14,299 nucleotides of DNA from an uncultured Porphyromonas sp. (GTDB taxonomy: Bacteria > Bacteroidota > Bacteroidia > Bacteroidales > Porphyromonadaceae): positions 1-14,299 of the forward strand of contig CALTVJ010000050.1 in the NCBI GenBank assembly GCA_943912835.1. The letters run 5' to 3'. The notes beneath the pieces were generated by a model, which ran no database searches, was not told where the DNA came from, and worked only from the letters and a program-made list of their open reading frames with translations. Position numbers and translations under genes: made by a program. This document shows positions 6,240-14,231 of this stretch, piece after piece (within the stretch, counting starts at the first letter, position 1; every line of letters begins with the position of its first letter).

Positions 6240-7157
6240 ATGTTCAAATTCATCACTCAAATACTCCCTACAGATAGTGGTACTGTAGACGAGGTTAAGT
6301 CTGTGGTACAGGGTATGACCTCACCAATATTCAAAAACAATAGTTTTGATTGGATCAGTTTTGCAGAACGTTGGGCTGAATCTTTCTTAAACTTTGGGAT
6401 ACGCGTTATACTCGCGTTACTTTTATTTTCAATAGGGGCTTGGGTCATAAAACACCTTAAAGGCTCGATCATGAGGATCCTGATCAAAAAGGAAATCGAG
6501 GGTGTTGCTATTTCGTTAATCAATTCAATCATCATTGCTCTGCTATATATAGCCTTGGGAATAGCCGTAGCTAGTATCTTAGGAATTCAGAGTGTTAGCT
6601 TTGCTGCAATTATTGCCTCTATGGGTCTAGCTATTGGTATGGCTCTAAGTGGTCAGCTACAAAATCTAGCTGGAGGAGTGATCATTGTATTAACTAAACC
6701 TTTTGCTATAGGCAACTTTATCCAATCTCAAGGCGTTGAAGGGACAGTAAAAACTGTAACGCTCTTTCACACTATCATCGTTACCCCTGAGAATCGAATC
6801 ATTTACATTCCCAATGGAGCTCTGAGCAATAATGTCATTGTCAATTTCAACTCGGCAAGCACTAGACGGATTGAATGGATATTCGGAGTAGACTACGCCT
6901 CTGACATTAATAAAGCATTGGAGATACTAGAAAAAATAGTAGTCTCAAACGAACTTATATTACAAGACCCTCCACATTTTATTGCGGTACATGAGCTTGC
7001 AGATAGCAGCGTTAATCTTGTCGTACGAGCTTGGGTAAAAAGCGAGGATTATCTACACGTGCTATTTGCCCTAAACAAAGTCGTATTTGACGAGTTTAAT
7101 CAGGCTGGTATTTCCTTCCCCTTCCCACAAGTTACTATCAGCAAGAGAAAAGACTAA
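6240..7157 (+). CDS. MscS family mechanosensitive ion channel
   Basis: A 305-residue inner-membrane channel that opens on membrane tension and releases solutes during osmotic downshock; MscS proteins act as heptamers. A short N-terminal stretch precedes TM1 (about 52-72), TM2 (about 92-115) and the pore-lining TM3 (about 119-150). TM3 is rich in Gly and Ala (ASMGLAIGMALSGQLQNLAG), as in MscS. The beta domain follows, with the family motif IPNGALSNNVI (190-200), then the C-terminal alpha/beta part ending near FPFPQVTI. Length is close to that of E. coli MscS (286). It starts 16 bases after the T9SS protein gene without a promoter match between them. It is followed by a terminator. Confidence 0.93.
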   Translation: MFKFITQILPTDSGTVDEVKSVVQGMTSPIFKNNSFDWISFAERWAESFLNFGIRVILALLLFSIGAWVIKHLKGSIMRILIKKEIEGVAISLINSIIIALLYIALGIAVASILGIQSVSFAAIIASMGLAIGMALSGQLQNLAGGVIIVLTKPFAIGNFIQSQGVEGTVKTVTLFHTIIVTPENRIIYIPNGALSNNVIVNFNSASTRRIEWIFGVDYASDINKALEILEKIVVSNELILQDPPHFIAVHELADSSVNLVVRAWVKSEDYLHVLFALNKVVFDEFNQAGISFPFPQVTISKRKD

Positions 7158-7177
7158 AATCTACATCTATAGACTTC

Positions 7178-7215
7178 AGGGCGACACAATCATTTGTATT
7201 TGTGTCGCCCTTCTT
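7178..7215 (+). terminator. Terminator after the MscS gene
   Basis: AGGGCGACACAA (7178-7189) pairs exactly with TTGTGTCGCCCT (7200-7211), a 12-bp stem with a 10-base loop, followed by TCTT. The right arm overlaps the -33 box of the next gene. Confidence 0.8.
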
Positions 7216-7229
7216 ATTTAGTATCTTTG
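7199..7229 (+). promoter_or_regulatory. Promoter of the DPP III gene, predicting a leaderless mRNA
   Basis: TTTG (7199-7202) and TATCTTTG (7222-7229) are separated by 19 bases, an excellent Bacteroidetes match. Transcription should start about 4-7 bases after the -7 box. The ATG is at 7236, so the mRNA would have almost no leader. The -33 box is built from the right arm of the upstream terminator. Confidence 0.78.
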
Positions 7230-7235
7230 TGTATT

Positions 7236-9953
7236 ATGAAACAAATCAGTCGTCAGATAGCCGGAGAGCGTGTATTGCGCTTTGCCGACATTGAGATATT
7301 AAGATACGAGATCCCCCACTTTGAAGAGCTCCCTCTGGAGCGCAAGCTATTGATTTATCATCTATCAGAAGCGACAATAGCAGGTCGAGATATCATGTTT
7401 GACCAAAACGGGATATACAACCTACGTATTCGCTATCTACTAGAGCAGATATACCAACACTATACTCCACAAGACAACGAGCACGACAACTGGGAGGCAC
7501 TCATTCTCTATCTTCGTCGCCTTTGGTTCTCCTCGGGTATACATCATCATTACGGAAGCGATAAATTTGTGCCTACGTTTGATGAAAATTTCTTAAAGAA
7601 AGCTATCAAAACGCTCCAAGAAGAAGCCTGCTTACTACTAGAGTATGACGAAGTAGAAATACAACAGATCTGTGCGGAGATCTTTGATCCCCAACGCTCA
7701 CCCAAGAGAACTGAGCAAGGGACTGAGAGTGATGTCGTCGTGGCATCAGCCGTCAACTTCTACGACCAAGGTATTACACAAGCAGAAGTTAGTTCCTTTT
7801 ACCAAATACAAAATGAACAAACACCTCAAGAGGAACGAGAGACACCACCCAGCTATGGATTAAATAGCCGTCTCGCACGCGACAGTGAGGGGACTCTACA
7901 TGAGCAGACATACCGTATTGGAGGGCTATACGGAGAAGCCCTAGAAGTAGTATCGGCACATCTCAAGGCAGCTCTTGCCTATGTTGATAGTGAAGACCAA
8001 AGGCAAGCTATACTCTCACTTATAAGCTATTATAAGAGTGGAGACCTCAAAGAATACAACGATTTTTGCATCAAATGGGTACAAGACACCTCTGTTGATG
8101 TTGATTTTATTAACGGATTTACCGAGGTTTATACAGACCCTCTTGGTCTTAAAGGTGCGTGGGAAGGCTTAGTACATATCAAAAATAAGACAGCTAGCGA
8201 ACGCACAGAAAAAATCTGTAAAGAAGCTCTTTGGTTTGAGCAACATGCTCCCATTGACGAGCGCTTCAAGAAGTCTAAACCCGTAGGAATCTCTGCCACT
8301 GTCGTAGACGTTGCTATGCTTGGAGGTGATAGCTATCCTGCCACACCTATTGGGATCAACCTCCCTAATGCCGACTGGATACGCGCACAATACGGCTCCA
8401 AAAGTGTCACCATCAGCAATATACACGAAGCCTATCGCATAGCATCAAAAGCCAGTGGTATGGATGAGGTGTTTGTTCCGAATCTAGCAACTAGAGAGCT
8501 ACTAAAGAAATACGATGGACTAACGGATGAGCTACATACAGATTTGCACGAGTGTCTTGGTCATGGTTCCGGACAACTTCTAAAAGGGGTTTCTCCCGAT
8601 GCACCAGGAGCGTATGCCTCGGTAAATGAAGAAACCAGAGCGGATCTATTTGCACTCTATTACATGGCAGATAAGAAACTCATTGAGCTTAACCTCCTGC
8701 CAGATGAAGAAGCATACAAAGCTTGCTACTATCGTTATCTTTTGAATGGTCTTGTTACCCAGCTTGTACGCATCAAGCTTGGAGACCAAATCGAAGAAGC
8801 ACACATGCGCAATAGAGCTCTTATCTCTCGATATGCCTTAGAACGTGGTCTACAAGACGGCACAATAGAGATGCAGGACTTAGAGCTTCTTATCAAAGAC
8901 TATAACGCATTAAGGGGCTACTTCGCAGACCTTTTACGTGAAGTACAAAGAATTAAAAGCGAAGGCGATATTGAGTCTGCAAGAGCATTAGTAGAAAAAT
9001 ATGCTATCACGATAGACTATAATCTACACAAAGAGATCTTACGACGTTACGAAACACTTAACCTGGCTCCTTATCGTGGCTTTGTAAATCCCCGTTTAGA
9101 CTTAATTTGGGAAGATGGAGGCATCGTAGATGTCTGTGCTCGATATGACGAGGGCTACGACGAACAAATGTTACGCTACAGTCGAGAGTATAGCTTTTTA
9201 CCACTATCACCCGTATCAGTAGAGGTAGCTAAACATCCTTATATAGGGAGCAAAGCTATGAGTATAGCCAAAACCTTACGCACTAACCTCAGAGGGTCAA
9301 TGGACGGCGTTGTCTCTAGCTCTATGCGAGATAAAGGCCTACATTACGGCATCAACTTTGGTTTGACAATGGAGCACATCTCAACGAGAGCCAAAAGCAT
9401 AGAACCCTCGGCAGAACTAGCACGCTATTTGCTAAGCCGTGATGTACGAGAGTTGAAGCTCATAGGGCAACTTATTTATCCTAGCGAAGAGCTTGATTTC
9501 GGTGTAGCCACCCTCCTCGCAGAGCAATCGTTCTCCAACCCAGAGCTGCGAGATTGTCTAGCTAAGAATCTCTTCGACCGAATCCCATCTGCTCCACAAT
9601 GGGCACTAGCATGGTTGTGTCAAGAGAAGAAATATCGAGATATCAAAGTTGTTGCTTACACAATATTAGCTCGACATTTTACGCAAGGATATAACCTCAC
9701 ATCAGAGGCTCAAACGGATAAACTTTTGAGCTTAGCTTTTCATGAACTGTGTCAAGTAGAAGACTATATCTTACCTGAGCAAAGAGCTGCTCTCTTGATG
9801 CTCAAACGTTGGGGACGTAGCTCTGATAGCATGCGAAGTATGATACTCAATAACCCAATGATGCAATCGTGGTCATCTTCACAATCCTGTGTTTTAACGG
9901 AATTTGCAGACGATCTGATGTTTGAACTTAATTTTGATCTGAGTAACAACTAA
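7236..9953 (+). CDS. Dipeptidyl peptidase III (M49) with AlkD/HEAT-like C-terminal extension
   Basis: A 905-residue zinc peptidase that removes dipeptides from the N-terminus of short peptides. No signal peptide is visible, so it is probably cytoplasmic. The ATG at 7236 is chosen because the TTG at 7194 lies in the terminator loop upstream of the promoter. The M49 signatures are present: HECLGH at 438-443 (zinc ligands H438 and H443, catalytic Glu439) and EETRAD at 465-470 (third ligand Glu466). HECLGH, instead of the eukaryotic HELLGH, is the form known from Bacteroides. The peptidase part ends near 655, about the length of ordinary bacterial DPP III. About 230-250 further residues follow, helix-rich, including LHYGINFGLTMEHISTRAK and later repeated helices. 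From established knowledge, P. gingivalis DPP III carries such an armadillo/AlkD-like extension; assigning this tail to that fold is my inference. The start is nearly leaderless. Confidence 0.93.
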   Translation: MKQISRQIAGERVLRFADIEILRYEIPHFEELPLERKLLIYHLSEATIAGRDIMFDQNGIYNLRIRYLLEQIYQHYTPQDNEHDNWEALILYLRRLWFSSGIHHHYGSDKFVPTFDENFLKKAIKTLQEEACLLLEYDEVEIQQICAEIFDPQRSPKRTEQGTESDVVVASAVNFYDQGITQAEVSSFYQIQNEQTPQEERETPPSYGLNSRLARDSEGTLHEQTYRIGGLYGEALEVVSAHLKAALAYVDSEDQRQAILSLISYYKSGDLKEYNDFCIKWVQDTSVDVDFINGFTEVYTDPLGLKGAWEGLVHIKNKTASERTEKICKEALWFEQHAPIDERFKKSKPVGISATVVDVAMLGGDSYPATPIGINLPNADWIRAQYGSKSVTISNIHEAYRIASKASGMDEVFVPNLATRELLKKYDGLTDELHTDLHECLGHGSGQLLKGVSPDAPGAYASVNEETRADLFALYYMADKKLIELNLLPDEEAYKACYYRYLLNGLVTQLVRIKLGDQIEEAHMRNRALISRYALERGLQDGTIEMQDLELLIKDYNALRGYFADLLREVQRIKSEGDIESARALVEKYAITIDYNLHKEILRRYETLNLAPYRGFVNPRLDLIWEDGGIVDVCARYDEGYDEQMLRYSREYSFLPLSPVSVEVAKHPYIGSKAMSIAKTLRTNLRGSMDGVVSSSMRDKGLHYGINFGLTMEHISTRAKSIEPSAELARYLLSRDVRELKLIGQLIYPSEELDFGVATLLAEQSFSNPELRDCLAKNLFDRIPSAPQWALAWLCQEKKYRDIKVVAYTILARHFTQGYNLTSEAQTDKLLSLAFHELCQVEDYILPEQRAALLMLKRWGRSSDSMRSMILNNPMMQSWSSSQSCVLTEFADDLMFELNFDLSNN

Positions 9954-10006
9954 AAGACTATAAGCCTTATCAAAAGAGTTTTTATAGCCATCACTATAAT
10001 AGTTTG

Positions 10007-10014
10007 TACCTTTG
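10007..10014 (+). promoter_or_regulatory. -7 box of the udk promoter
   Basis: TACCTTTG matches TAnnTTTG and lies 45 bases before the udk ATG. The region 20 bases upstream has a T-run (9979-9983) but no TTTG. No clear terminator for the DPP III gene is visible between 9954 and here. Confidence 0.55.
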
Positions 10015-10059
10015 ATAGGTATAAAAGGACATAAACGAAGATTTTAATCTTAATCCGAT

Positions 10060-10677
10060 ATGAGCACAACAATTATTGGTGTAGCAGGAGGATCTGCCTC
10101 TGGAAAAAGCACCCTAGTCAGACAGCTCTGTGAAGCGTTCGCTGAAGAGCATGTTATCACACTCTGTCACGACTTTTACTATAAAGCGCACAACGACCTA
10201 AGCTTTGAGGAGCGTACCAAACTCAACTACGATCACCCAGATGCTTTTGATACAGATATGCTCATTGAGCATATCTTACGCCTCAAGGCTGGAGAAACCA
10301 TTGAACGCCCTGTGTACTCTTTTACAGAACACAACCGATTAGAACAAACGGTAAAAGTACAGCCAGCCAAAGTGATCATCTTGGACGGTATTCTCATTTT
10401 GGAGAATAAACAACTGCGAGAGCTGATGGATATGAAGGTGTTTGTGGATACAGACGATGATGTACGTTTAGCTAGACGCTTAGTGCGCGATGTACAAGAA
10501 CGTGGACGCGATATGAACTCTGTACTCAAACAATACTTCGGCACGGTGAAACCCATGCACCGAGATTTTATTGAGCCAAGTAAACGCTACGCCAACATCA
10601 TCGTACCAGAAGGAGGCTTTAACCCCGTGGCTCTATCTCTGCTTATTGAGAACATACGTTCACTCATTAAGGATTAG
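10060..10677 (+). CDS. udk: Uridine kinase
   Basis: A 205-residue cytoplasmic kinase of pyrimidine salvage that phosphorylates uridine (and usually cytidine) to the 5'-monophosphate. It shows the full family pattern: P-loop GGSASGKS at 10-17, HDFYYK at 37-42, NYDHPDAFD at 56-64 (nucleoside binding), the RPVYSF segment near 83, the Walker B-like VIILDGILIL, and RRLVRDVQERGRD, the lid region. Length is close to E. coli Udk (213). It sits alone between a promoter-like -7 box and a hairpin, with no other nucleotide-metabolism gene beside it. I see no missing residues. Confidence 0.95.
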   Translation: MSTTIIGVAGGSASGKSTLVRQLCEAFAEEHVITLCHDFYYKAHNDLSFEERTKLNYDHPDAFDTDMLIEHILRLKAGETIERPVYSFTEHNRLEQTVKVQPAKVIILDGILILENKQLRELMDMKVFVDTDDDVRLARRLVRDVQERGRDMNSVLKQYFGTVKPMHRDFIEPSKRYANIIVPEGGFNPVALSLLIENIRSLIKD

Positions 10678-10696
10678 ACATCCTTTACTCTAAATT

Positions 10697-10738
10697 AACT
10701 ATCCCCCTACTTTACACAAAAAGGCTTGGGGGATAGTT
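10697..10738 (+). terminator. Hairpin after udk
   Basis: AACTATCCCCC (10697-10707) pairs exactly with GGGGGATAGTT (10728-10738), an 11-bp stem with a 20-base loop. No T-run follows, and the flippase ATG is only 12 bases after the stem, so it could also shape translation of that gene. Confidence 0.65.
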
Positions 10739-10750
10739 GTCTGTTTGAAT

Positions 10751-12001
10751 ATGCACAACTGGAAAAATCTACTCAAACTACTCGCCTCCGTTACGGCTGT
10801 TCAGATAATAGGCTTTATACTCCTACCCTTCTTTAGTCGTCTATATAGCCGTGCAGACTATGGCATTTTAGGTATGCTTATGAGTTTCGTTGGCCTTCTC
10901 AGCCCAATAGCCTCTCTACGTTATGACCAAGCAACCCTTGTTGCTAAATCCGGTCACAAACTAAAACTACTACGTGGGCTAGGCATCTCAATGTGTATCA
11001 TAACCTCTAGCTTGTTAGCCCTTATCTGCACGATCGCAAGCCCTTATCTAACTCACAGTAAGTACAGTGCGATGGTTCCCTACATCTACATCATCCCTTG
11101 GACAGTGTTCTCTTCGGGACTGTTTTCTGTGCTTGCAGCTCATGCCAATGTAGAGGGCAGATATGGACACATCAGTATAGCTTCACTCTCGCAAGGATAC
11201 GTCAATAATGCTCTAAAAGTCATCTGTGGCTGGTTTAAAATGGGTGTTTGGGGCTTTGCCGTCGCTTTCAATAGTGGTATGATGATCGCAACGACAATAC
11301 TAGGATTAAAGCACAGTAAAGCAGATTACCTAAAAGGTATCAGTTATCATAGACTTAAAGTCGTAGCTCATCACTATCGTTCCTTCCCTCAATACACGAG
11401 TTGGATGGTCATGACTGCTATGCTCATTACCAACATCTTGGCGATGCTCCTCCCTAATTTCTATCCCGTAGAGGAAATAGGACTCATCACTATGCTCTAT
11501 ATGATTACACGCCGACCAGTACAAGTATATGCCGATACGACCTCTCGTATCTATGCAAGACGTTTGGTTGAAATACAAGCCCCTCACAAAACGTTTAGAG
11601 AAGACATGAAGAAGGTCGTCTTACGACTGTTCTGCCTTGCTATATTTTCGTTCCTTTTATGTCCCTATATTGCACGCCCTTTGATTAGCCTTGTCTTAGG
11701 CGAACAGTGGGTTTCACTCTCCACTATTATTCCTTGGCTAATTCCATTCTTATTCATGGAGGCGACAAATTACATTTTCAACTTTATCCCTGACGTATTA
11801 CGCAAACAAAAGGAATACCTCTTCATCCAAATACTCAGATTAATTAGCCAAGTAACCTTTATCTGTTTGGTGGCACCACGCCTACCCTTTGAAACTTTTA
11901 TCTGTTACTACTTTATTTATTCGGCTTGTGAATATGCTCTTATTAATCTTTGGTTTTACAGATTACTCGGCTCTAGATCTAGGAATGAAAGCCCTCAGTA
12001 A
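10751..12001 (+). CDS. Polysaccharide/oligosaccharide flippase (Wzx/PST type)
   Basis: A 416-residue multi-spanning inner-membrane protein with roughly 12 hydrophobic segments. The start is typical of the polysaccharide biosynthesis transporter group: LASVTAVQIIGFILLPFFSR, then LYSRADYGILGMLMSFVGLL and SLRYDQATLVAKS. These proteins flip lipid-linked sugar repeat units across the inner membrane for O-antigen or capsule assembly. The ATG at 10751 is preferred over the TTG two codons earlier; it lies just after the udk hairpin, and no clear promoter was found. No glycosyltransferase or polymerase gene is next to it, so this is an orphan flippase rather than part of a visible surface-sugar locus. 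The sugar carried cannot be inferred. Confidence 0.85.
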   Translation: MHNWKNLLKLLASVTAVQIIGFILLPFFSRLYSRADYGILGMLMSFVGLLSPIASLRYDQATLVAKSGHKLKLLRGLGISMCIITSSLLALICTIASPYLTHSKYSAMVPYIYIIPWTVFSSGLFSVLAAHANVEGRYGHISIASLSQGYVNNALKVICGWFKMGVWGFAVAFNSGMMIATTILGLKHSKADYLKGISYHRLKVVAHHYRSFPQYTSWMVMTAMLITNILAMLLPNFYPVEEIGLITMLYMITRRPVQVYADTTSRIYARRLVEIQAPHKTFREDMKKVVLRLFCLAIFSFLLCPYIARPLISLVLGEQWVSLSTIIPWLIPFLFMEATNYIFNFIPDVLRKQKEYLFIQILRLISQVTFICLVAPRLPFETFICYYFIYSACEYALINLWFYRLLGSRSRNESPQ

Positions 12002-12131
12002 ACATTTGAGTTCTCTAGCTACTTATATATCAAGCTATCGTTCCTATTGATTGCCAAAGCTCAGAACTTATGAAGAGCACTCTCATCCAAATATCAATAG
12101 GCGAATACGTTTTAATATAAATTCAGATTTG

Positions 12132-13388
12132 ATGGAAAATAATCGTTCGGATTACGAAATAATGGCACCAGTCGGCTCATACGAGTCACTAATGGCTGCA
12201 ATCAATGCTGGTGCAGACTCTATTTACTTCGGGATTGAGGGACTAAATATGCGCTCTAAGAGTGCCAACAACTTTACAACCGAAGACCTCTTTCGCATAG
12301 CGGAAATTTGTCGTGAGCATGGTGTCAAAAGCTATCTTACAGTCAATACGATTATCTATGATGGCGATTTAGAGCTCATGAGGAGCATCATTGACTCCGC
12401 CAAAGAAGCCAAAGTCTCAGCCATCATCGCTGCGGATGTAGCCCCTATGCTCTACGCCAGAGAGATAGGCGTAGAGGTACACCTATCTACTCAGCTCAAT
12501 ATCACCAATGTTGAGGCTCTACGCTTTTATGCTCAATTTGCAGATGTCGTAGTCTTGGCGAGAGAGTTAAATATGGATCAAGTGGCTCAAATACACAAAG
12601 CCATCATCGAAGAACCCATTGTTGGACCTCTCGGCAAACCTATACGTATCGAAATGTTTGCGCACGGAGCTCTGTGTATGGCTGTTTCGGGGAAATGCTA
12701 CCTCAGTCTACACAATCAAGATAAAAGTGCCAATCGTGGCTCGTGCAACCAACAGTGCCGTCGCTCATACATCGTTACTGACAAACAAACAGGCACACAG
12801 CTCGAGATAGACAATGAGTATATCATGAGCCCTAAGGATCTCAAAACGATTCATTTCTTAAACAAAATACTAGACGCAGGTGTGCGTGTCCTCAAAATTG
12901 AGGGACGTGCCCGAGGACCAGAATATGTCGATGCCGTTGTAAGGTCTTATCGTGAGGCTGTGGATAGTTATCTTGCTGGTAAGTTTAATGAAGAAGCAGT
13001 ACAGGAGTGGGATAATCGTCTTGGTGAAGTCTTCAATCGTGGATTCTGGGATGGTTACTATTTAGGTAAGAAACTCGGAGAATGGACTCCCAACTATGGT
13101 TCTTCTGCAACAAAACAAAAGGTCGGGATAGGTAAAGTAACCAAGTATTTCTCAAAGATAGGCGTGGCAGAGGTTCAGATTGAGAGTGGAGCTCTGTCCG
13201 TGGGGGACGAGTTACTGATCACAGGGCCTACGACAGGGATACAGCGTTTCCATGTGTCGGAGTTAAGATTGGAGTTAGAACCCGTTCAACGTGTTGAGAA
13301 AGGACAGCTCTGCTCTCTCCCGGTGGCAGACAAAGTACGTCCTGGCGACCGCCTTTTCCTTTTTATCGATCGTGTTGATAAACAGTAA
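12132..13388 (+). CDS. Peptidase U32 family protein (PrtC/TrhP group)
   Basis: A 418-residue protein. The start at ATG 12132 puts the conserved opening YEIMAPVGSYESLMAAINAG near residue 8; a longer frame from the TTG at 12051 adds 27 residues without family features. The U32 signature is clear: EMFAHGALCMAVSGKCYLS at 174-192. Four cysteines (182, 189, 205, 209) lie close together and could hold a metal or iron-sulfur centre. The N-terminal part has the TIM-barrel-like GADSIYFG and AN-NF motifs, and a small C-terminal beta domain follows from about 330. U32 proteins were first described as collagenase (PrtC of P. gingivalis). Work in E. coli and B. subtilis points to prephenate-dependent tRNA/rRNA hydroxylation by related members (TrhP, RlhA). 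RNA modification is the more likely role here. The tmRNA promoter begins 15 bases after the stop. Confidence 0.88.
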   Translation: MENNRSDYEIMAPVGSYESLMAAINAGADSIYFGIEGLNMRSKSANNFTTEDLFRIAEICREHGVKSYLTVNTIIYDGDLELMRSIIDSAKEAKVSAIIAADVAPMLYAREIGVEVHLSTQLNITNVEALRFYAQFADVVVLARELNMDQVAQIHKAIIEEPIVGPLGKPIRIEMFAHGALCMAVSGKCYLSLHNQDKSANRGSCNQQCRRSYIVTDKQTGTQLEIDNEYIMSPKDLKTIHFLNKILDAGVRVLKIEGRARGPEYVDAVVRSYREAVDSYLAGKFNEEAVQEWDNRLGEVFNRGFWDGYYLGKKLGEWTPNYGSSATKQKVGIGKVTKYFSKIGVAEVQIESGALSVGDELLITGPTTGIQRFHVSELRLELEPVQRVEKGQLCSLPVADKVRPGDRLFLFIDRVDKQ

Positions 13389-13403
13389 TCGAACAAAAAG
13401 TTG

Positions 13404-13411
13404 TAACTTTG
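13404..13411 (+). promoter_or_regulatory. -7 box of the ssrA promoter
   Basis: TAACTTTG matches TAnnTTTG and lies 15 bases upstream of the mature tmRNA 5' end. The nearest TTG upstream (13375-13377) is 26 bases away, so the -33 box is poor. It sits directly after the U32 stop codon. Confidence 0.65.
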
Positions 13412-13426
13412 CTCGCAAATGACTTC

Positions 13427-13833
13427 GGGGATGAATTGGCTTTGACAGCATGACGAAGTGATTGGTAAGCATGTAGTGCGTGGGTGCCCAGCACTATAAT
13501 CTCGGACATCAAACTTTTTAGTTGGCGAAAATAATTACGCTCTTGCTGCGTAGTCGAAGCACAGTAGACTGGACGCTTAATCGCAGTGCCATTGCATAGC
13601 GACAAGACATCACCCACACAGCCCAAGCCCTGAGGCGATGTGATATGGTGGTGCCGCAAATTCGGGGTTAGCTCTTCTTGATATCACCTATTGAAGATGC
13701 TACAACTTGGTGAATAAGGATAAGGTTGGTTGTCTCTACCATAGCCCTATCTCGAAAATCTGAATAGAGAATAAACATGTAGAAAGCTAATTAATTCCAT
13801 GTTTGGACCGGGGTTCAACCCCCCGCATCTCCA
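13427..13833 (+). ncRNA. ssrA: tmRNA
   Basis: This RNA rescues stalled ribosomes and tags the unfinished protein for degradation. The 5' GGGGATG (13427-13433) pairs with 3' CATCTCC (13826-13832) to form the tRNA-like acceptor stem, with A at 13833 as discriminator. The T arm (GGGG TTCAACC CCCC) is at about 13810-13824. The tag frame after the resume point reads GGC GAA AAT AAT TAC GCT CTT GCT GCG TAG, giving GENNYALAA at 13524-13553, the tag I recall for P. gingivalis. CCA is not fully encoded: the DNA after the discriminator reads CAC, so the end must be added or repaired enzymatically. The ends are set by pairing and may be off by a base. Confidence 0.95.
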
Positions 13834-13871
13834 CACTCGTAAAAGGGAAAAAGTGAAACATTAAAACGACC

Positions 13872-13911
13872 GTAAAGGGGCGAGACTTAAATTTAAGTCT
13901 TGCCCCTTTAC
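13872..13911 (+). terminator. Near-perfect 40-base palindrome, terminator of ssrA
   Basis: GTAAAGGGGC at the left end pairs with GCCCCTTTAC at the right, and AGACTTAAA pairs with TTTAAGTCT in the middle. The only irregular pair is a G-U wobble (13882/13901). TTATTTTAT follows. It begins 38 bases after the tmRNA and has no unpaired loop in the DNA, so the RNA tip must open for a few bases. Confidence 0.88.
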
Positions 13912-14190
13912 TTATTTTATCGAGAGGAATCAGATAAATTAAACGACCAAAGTCATTTAACTTAAAGATCAATCATCGATTAAGTTAAATGATAATCGCC
14001 CATCGCTCTAAGTCATTTAAACATATCTTTGATTCTAATTTTCAAACTACAAAACCTATCCCCAACAACACGTATCAAGCTATACCTAGTACTTCATAAA
14101 TGATACATCTCGTTTTGCATATTAAAATCCATCAAACATTCTCTATATCCCCAGAGCTAAAATTTGTTTGGCTTATATCCAGAAAAGTAT
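13912..14190. other. Gene-free AT-rich spacer
   Basis: Together with its flanks, the interval between the tmRNA and the tRNA is about 400 bases with no supportable gene on either strand. It holds the ssrA terminator, an inverted repeat (13953-13992) with a further half-copy at 14011, and the tRNA promoter. Between 14030 and 14160 I see nothing definite. Confidence 0.7.
13953..13992. repeat. Perfect 13-bp inverted repeat with a third half-site
   Basis: TCATTTAACTTAA (13953-13965) and TTAAGTTAAATGA (13980-13992) are exact reverse complements around a 14-base spacer. AGTCATTTAA occurs at 13951-13960 and again at 14011-14020, exactly 60 bases apart. There is no T-run after the stem. It could be a protein-binding site or a relic of a mobile element; nothing identifies it. 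Confidence 0.75.
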
Positions 14191-14198
14191 TACCTTTG
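14167..14198 (+). promoter_or_regulatory. Promoter of the tRNA-Arg gene
   Basis: TTTG (14167-14170) and TACCTTTG (14191-14198) are separated by 20 bases, a full consensus match. Transcription would start about 30 bases before the tRNA. Confidence 0.8.
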
Positions 14199-14231
14199 TG
14201 GGCGAATCAAAGTAAATCTTTGCATGTCGTT

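Noticed and set aside
7194..7235. TTG start for DPP III
   Set aside because: It lies in the loop of the MscS terminator, upstream of the -7 box.
12051..12131. TTG start for the U32 gene
   Set aside because: The added residues show no family similarity, while the ATG at 12132 gives the normal N-terminus. A longer form cannot be fully excluded.
13363..13659. Antisense reading frames across the tmRNA (also 13275-13472 and 13787-13972)
   Set aside because: They run through a well-supported structured RNA or its terminator and show no protein features.
13834..14231. Integrated element at the tmRNA 3' end
   Set aside because: No integrase gene and no second copy of the tmRNA end are visible before the tRNA.
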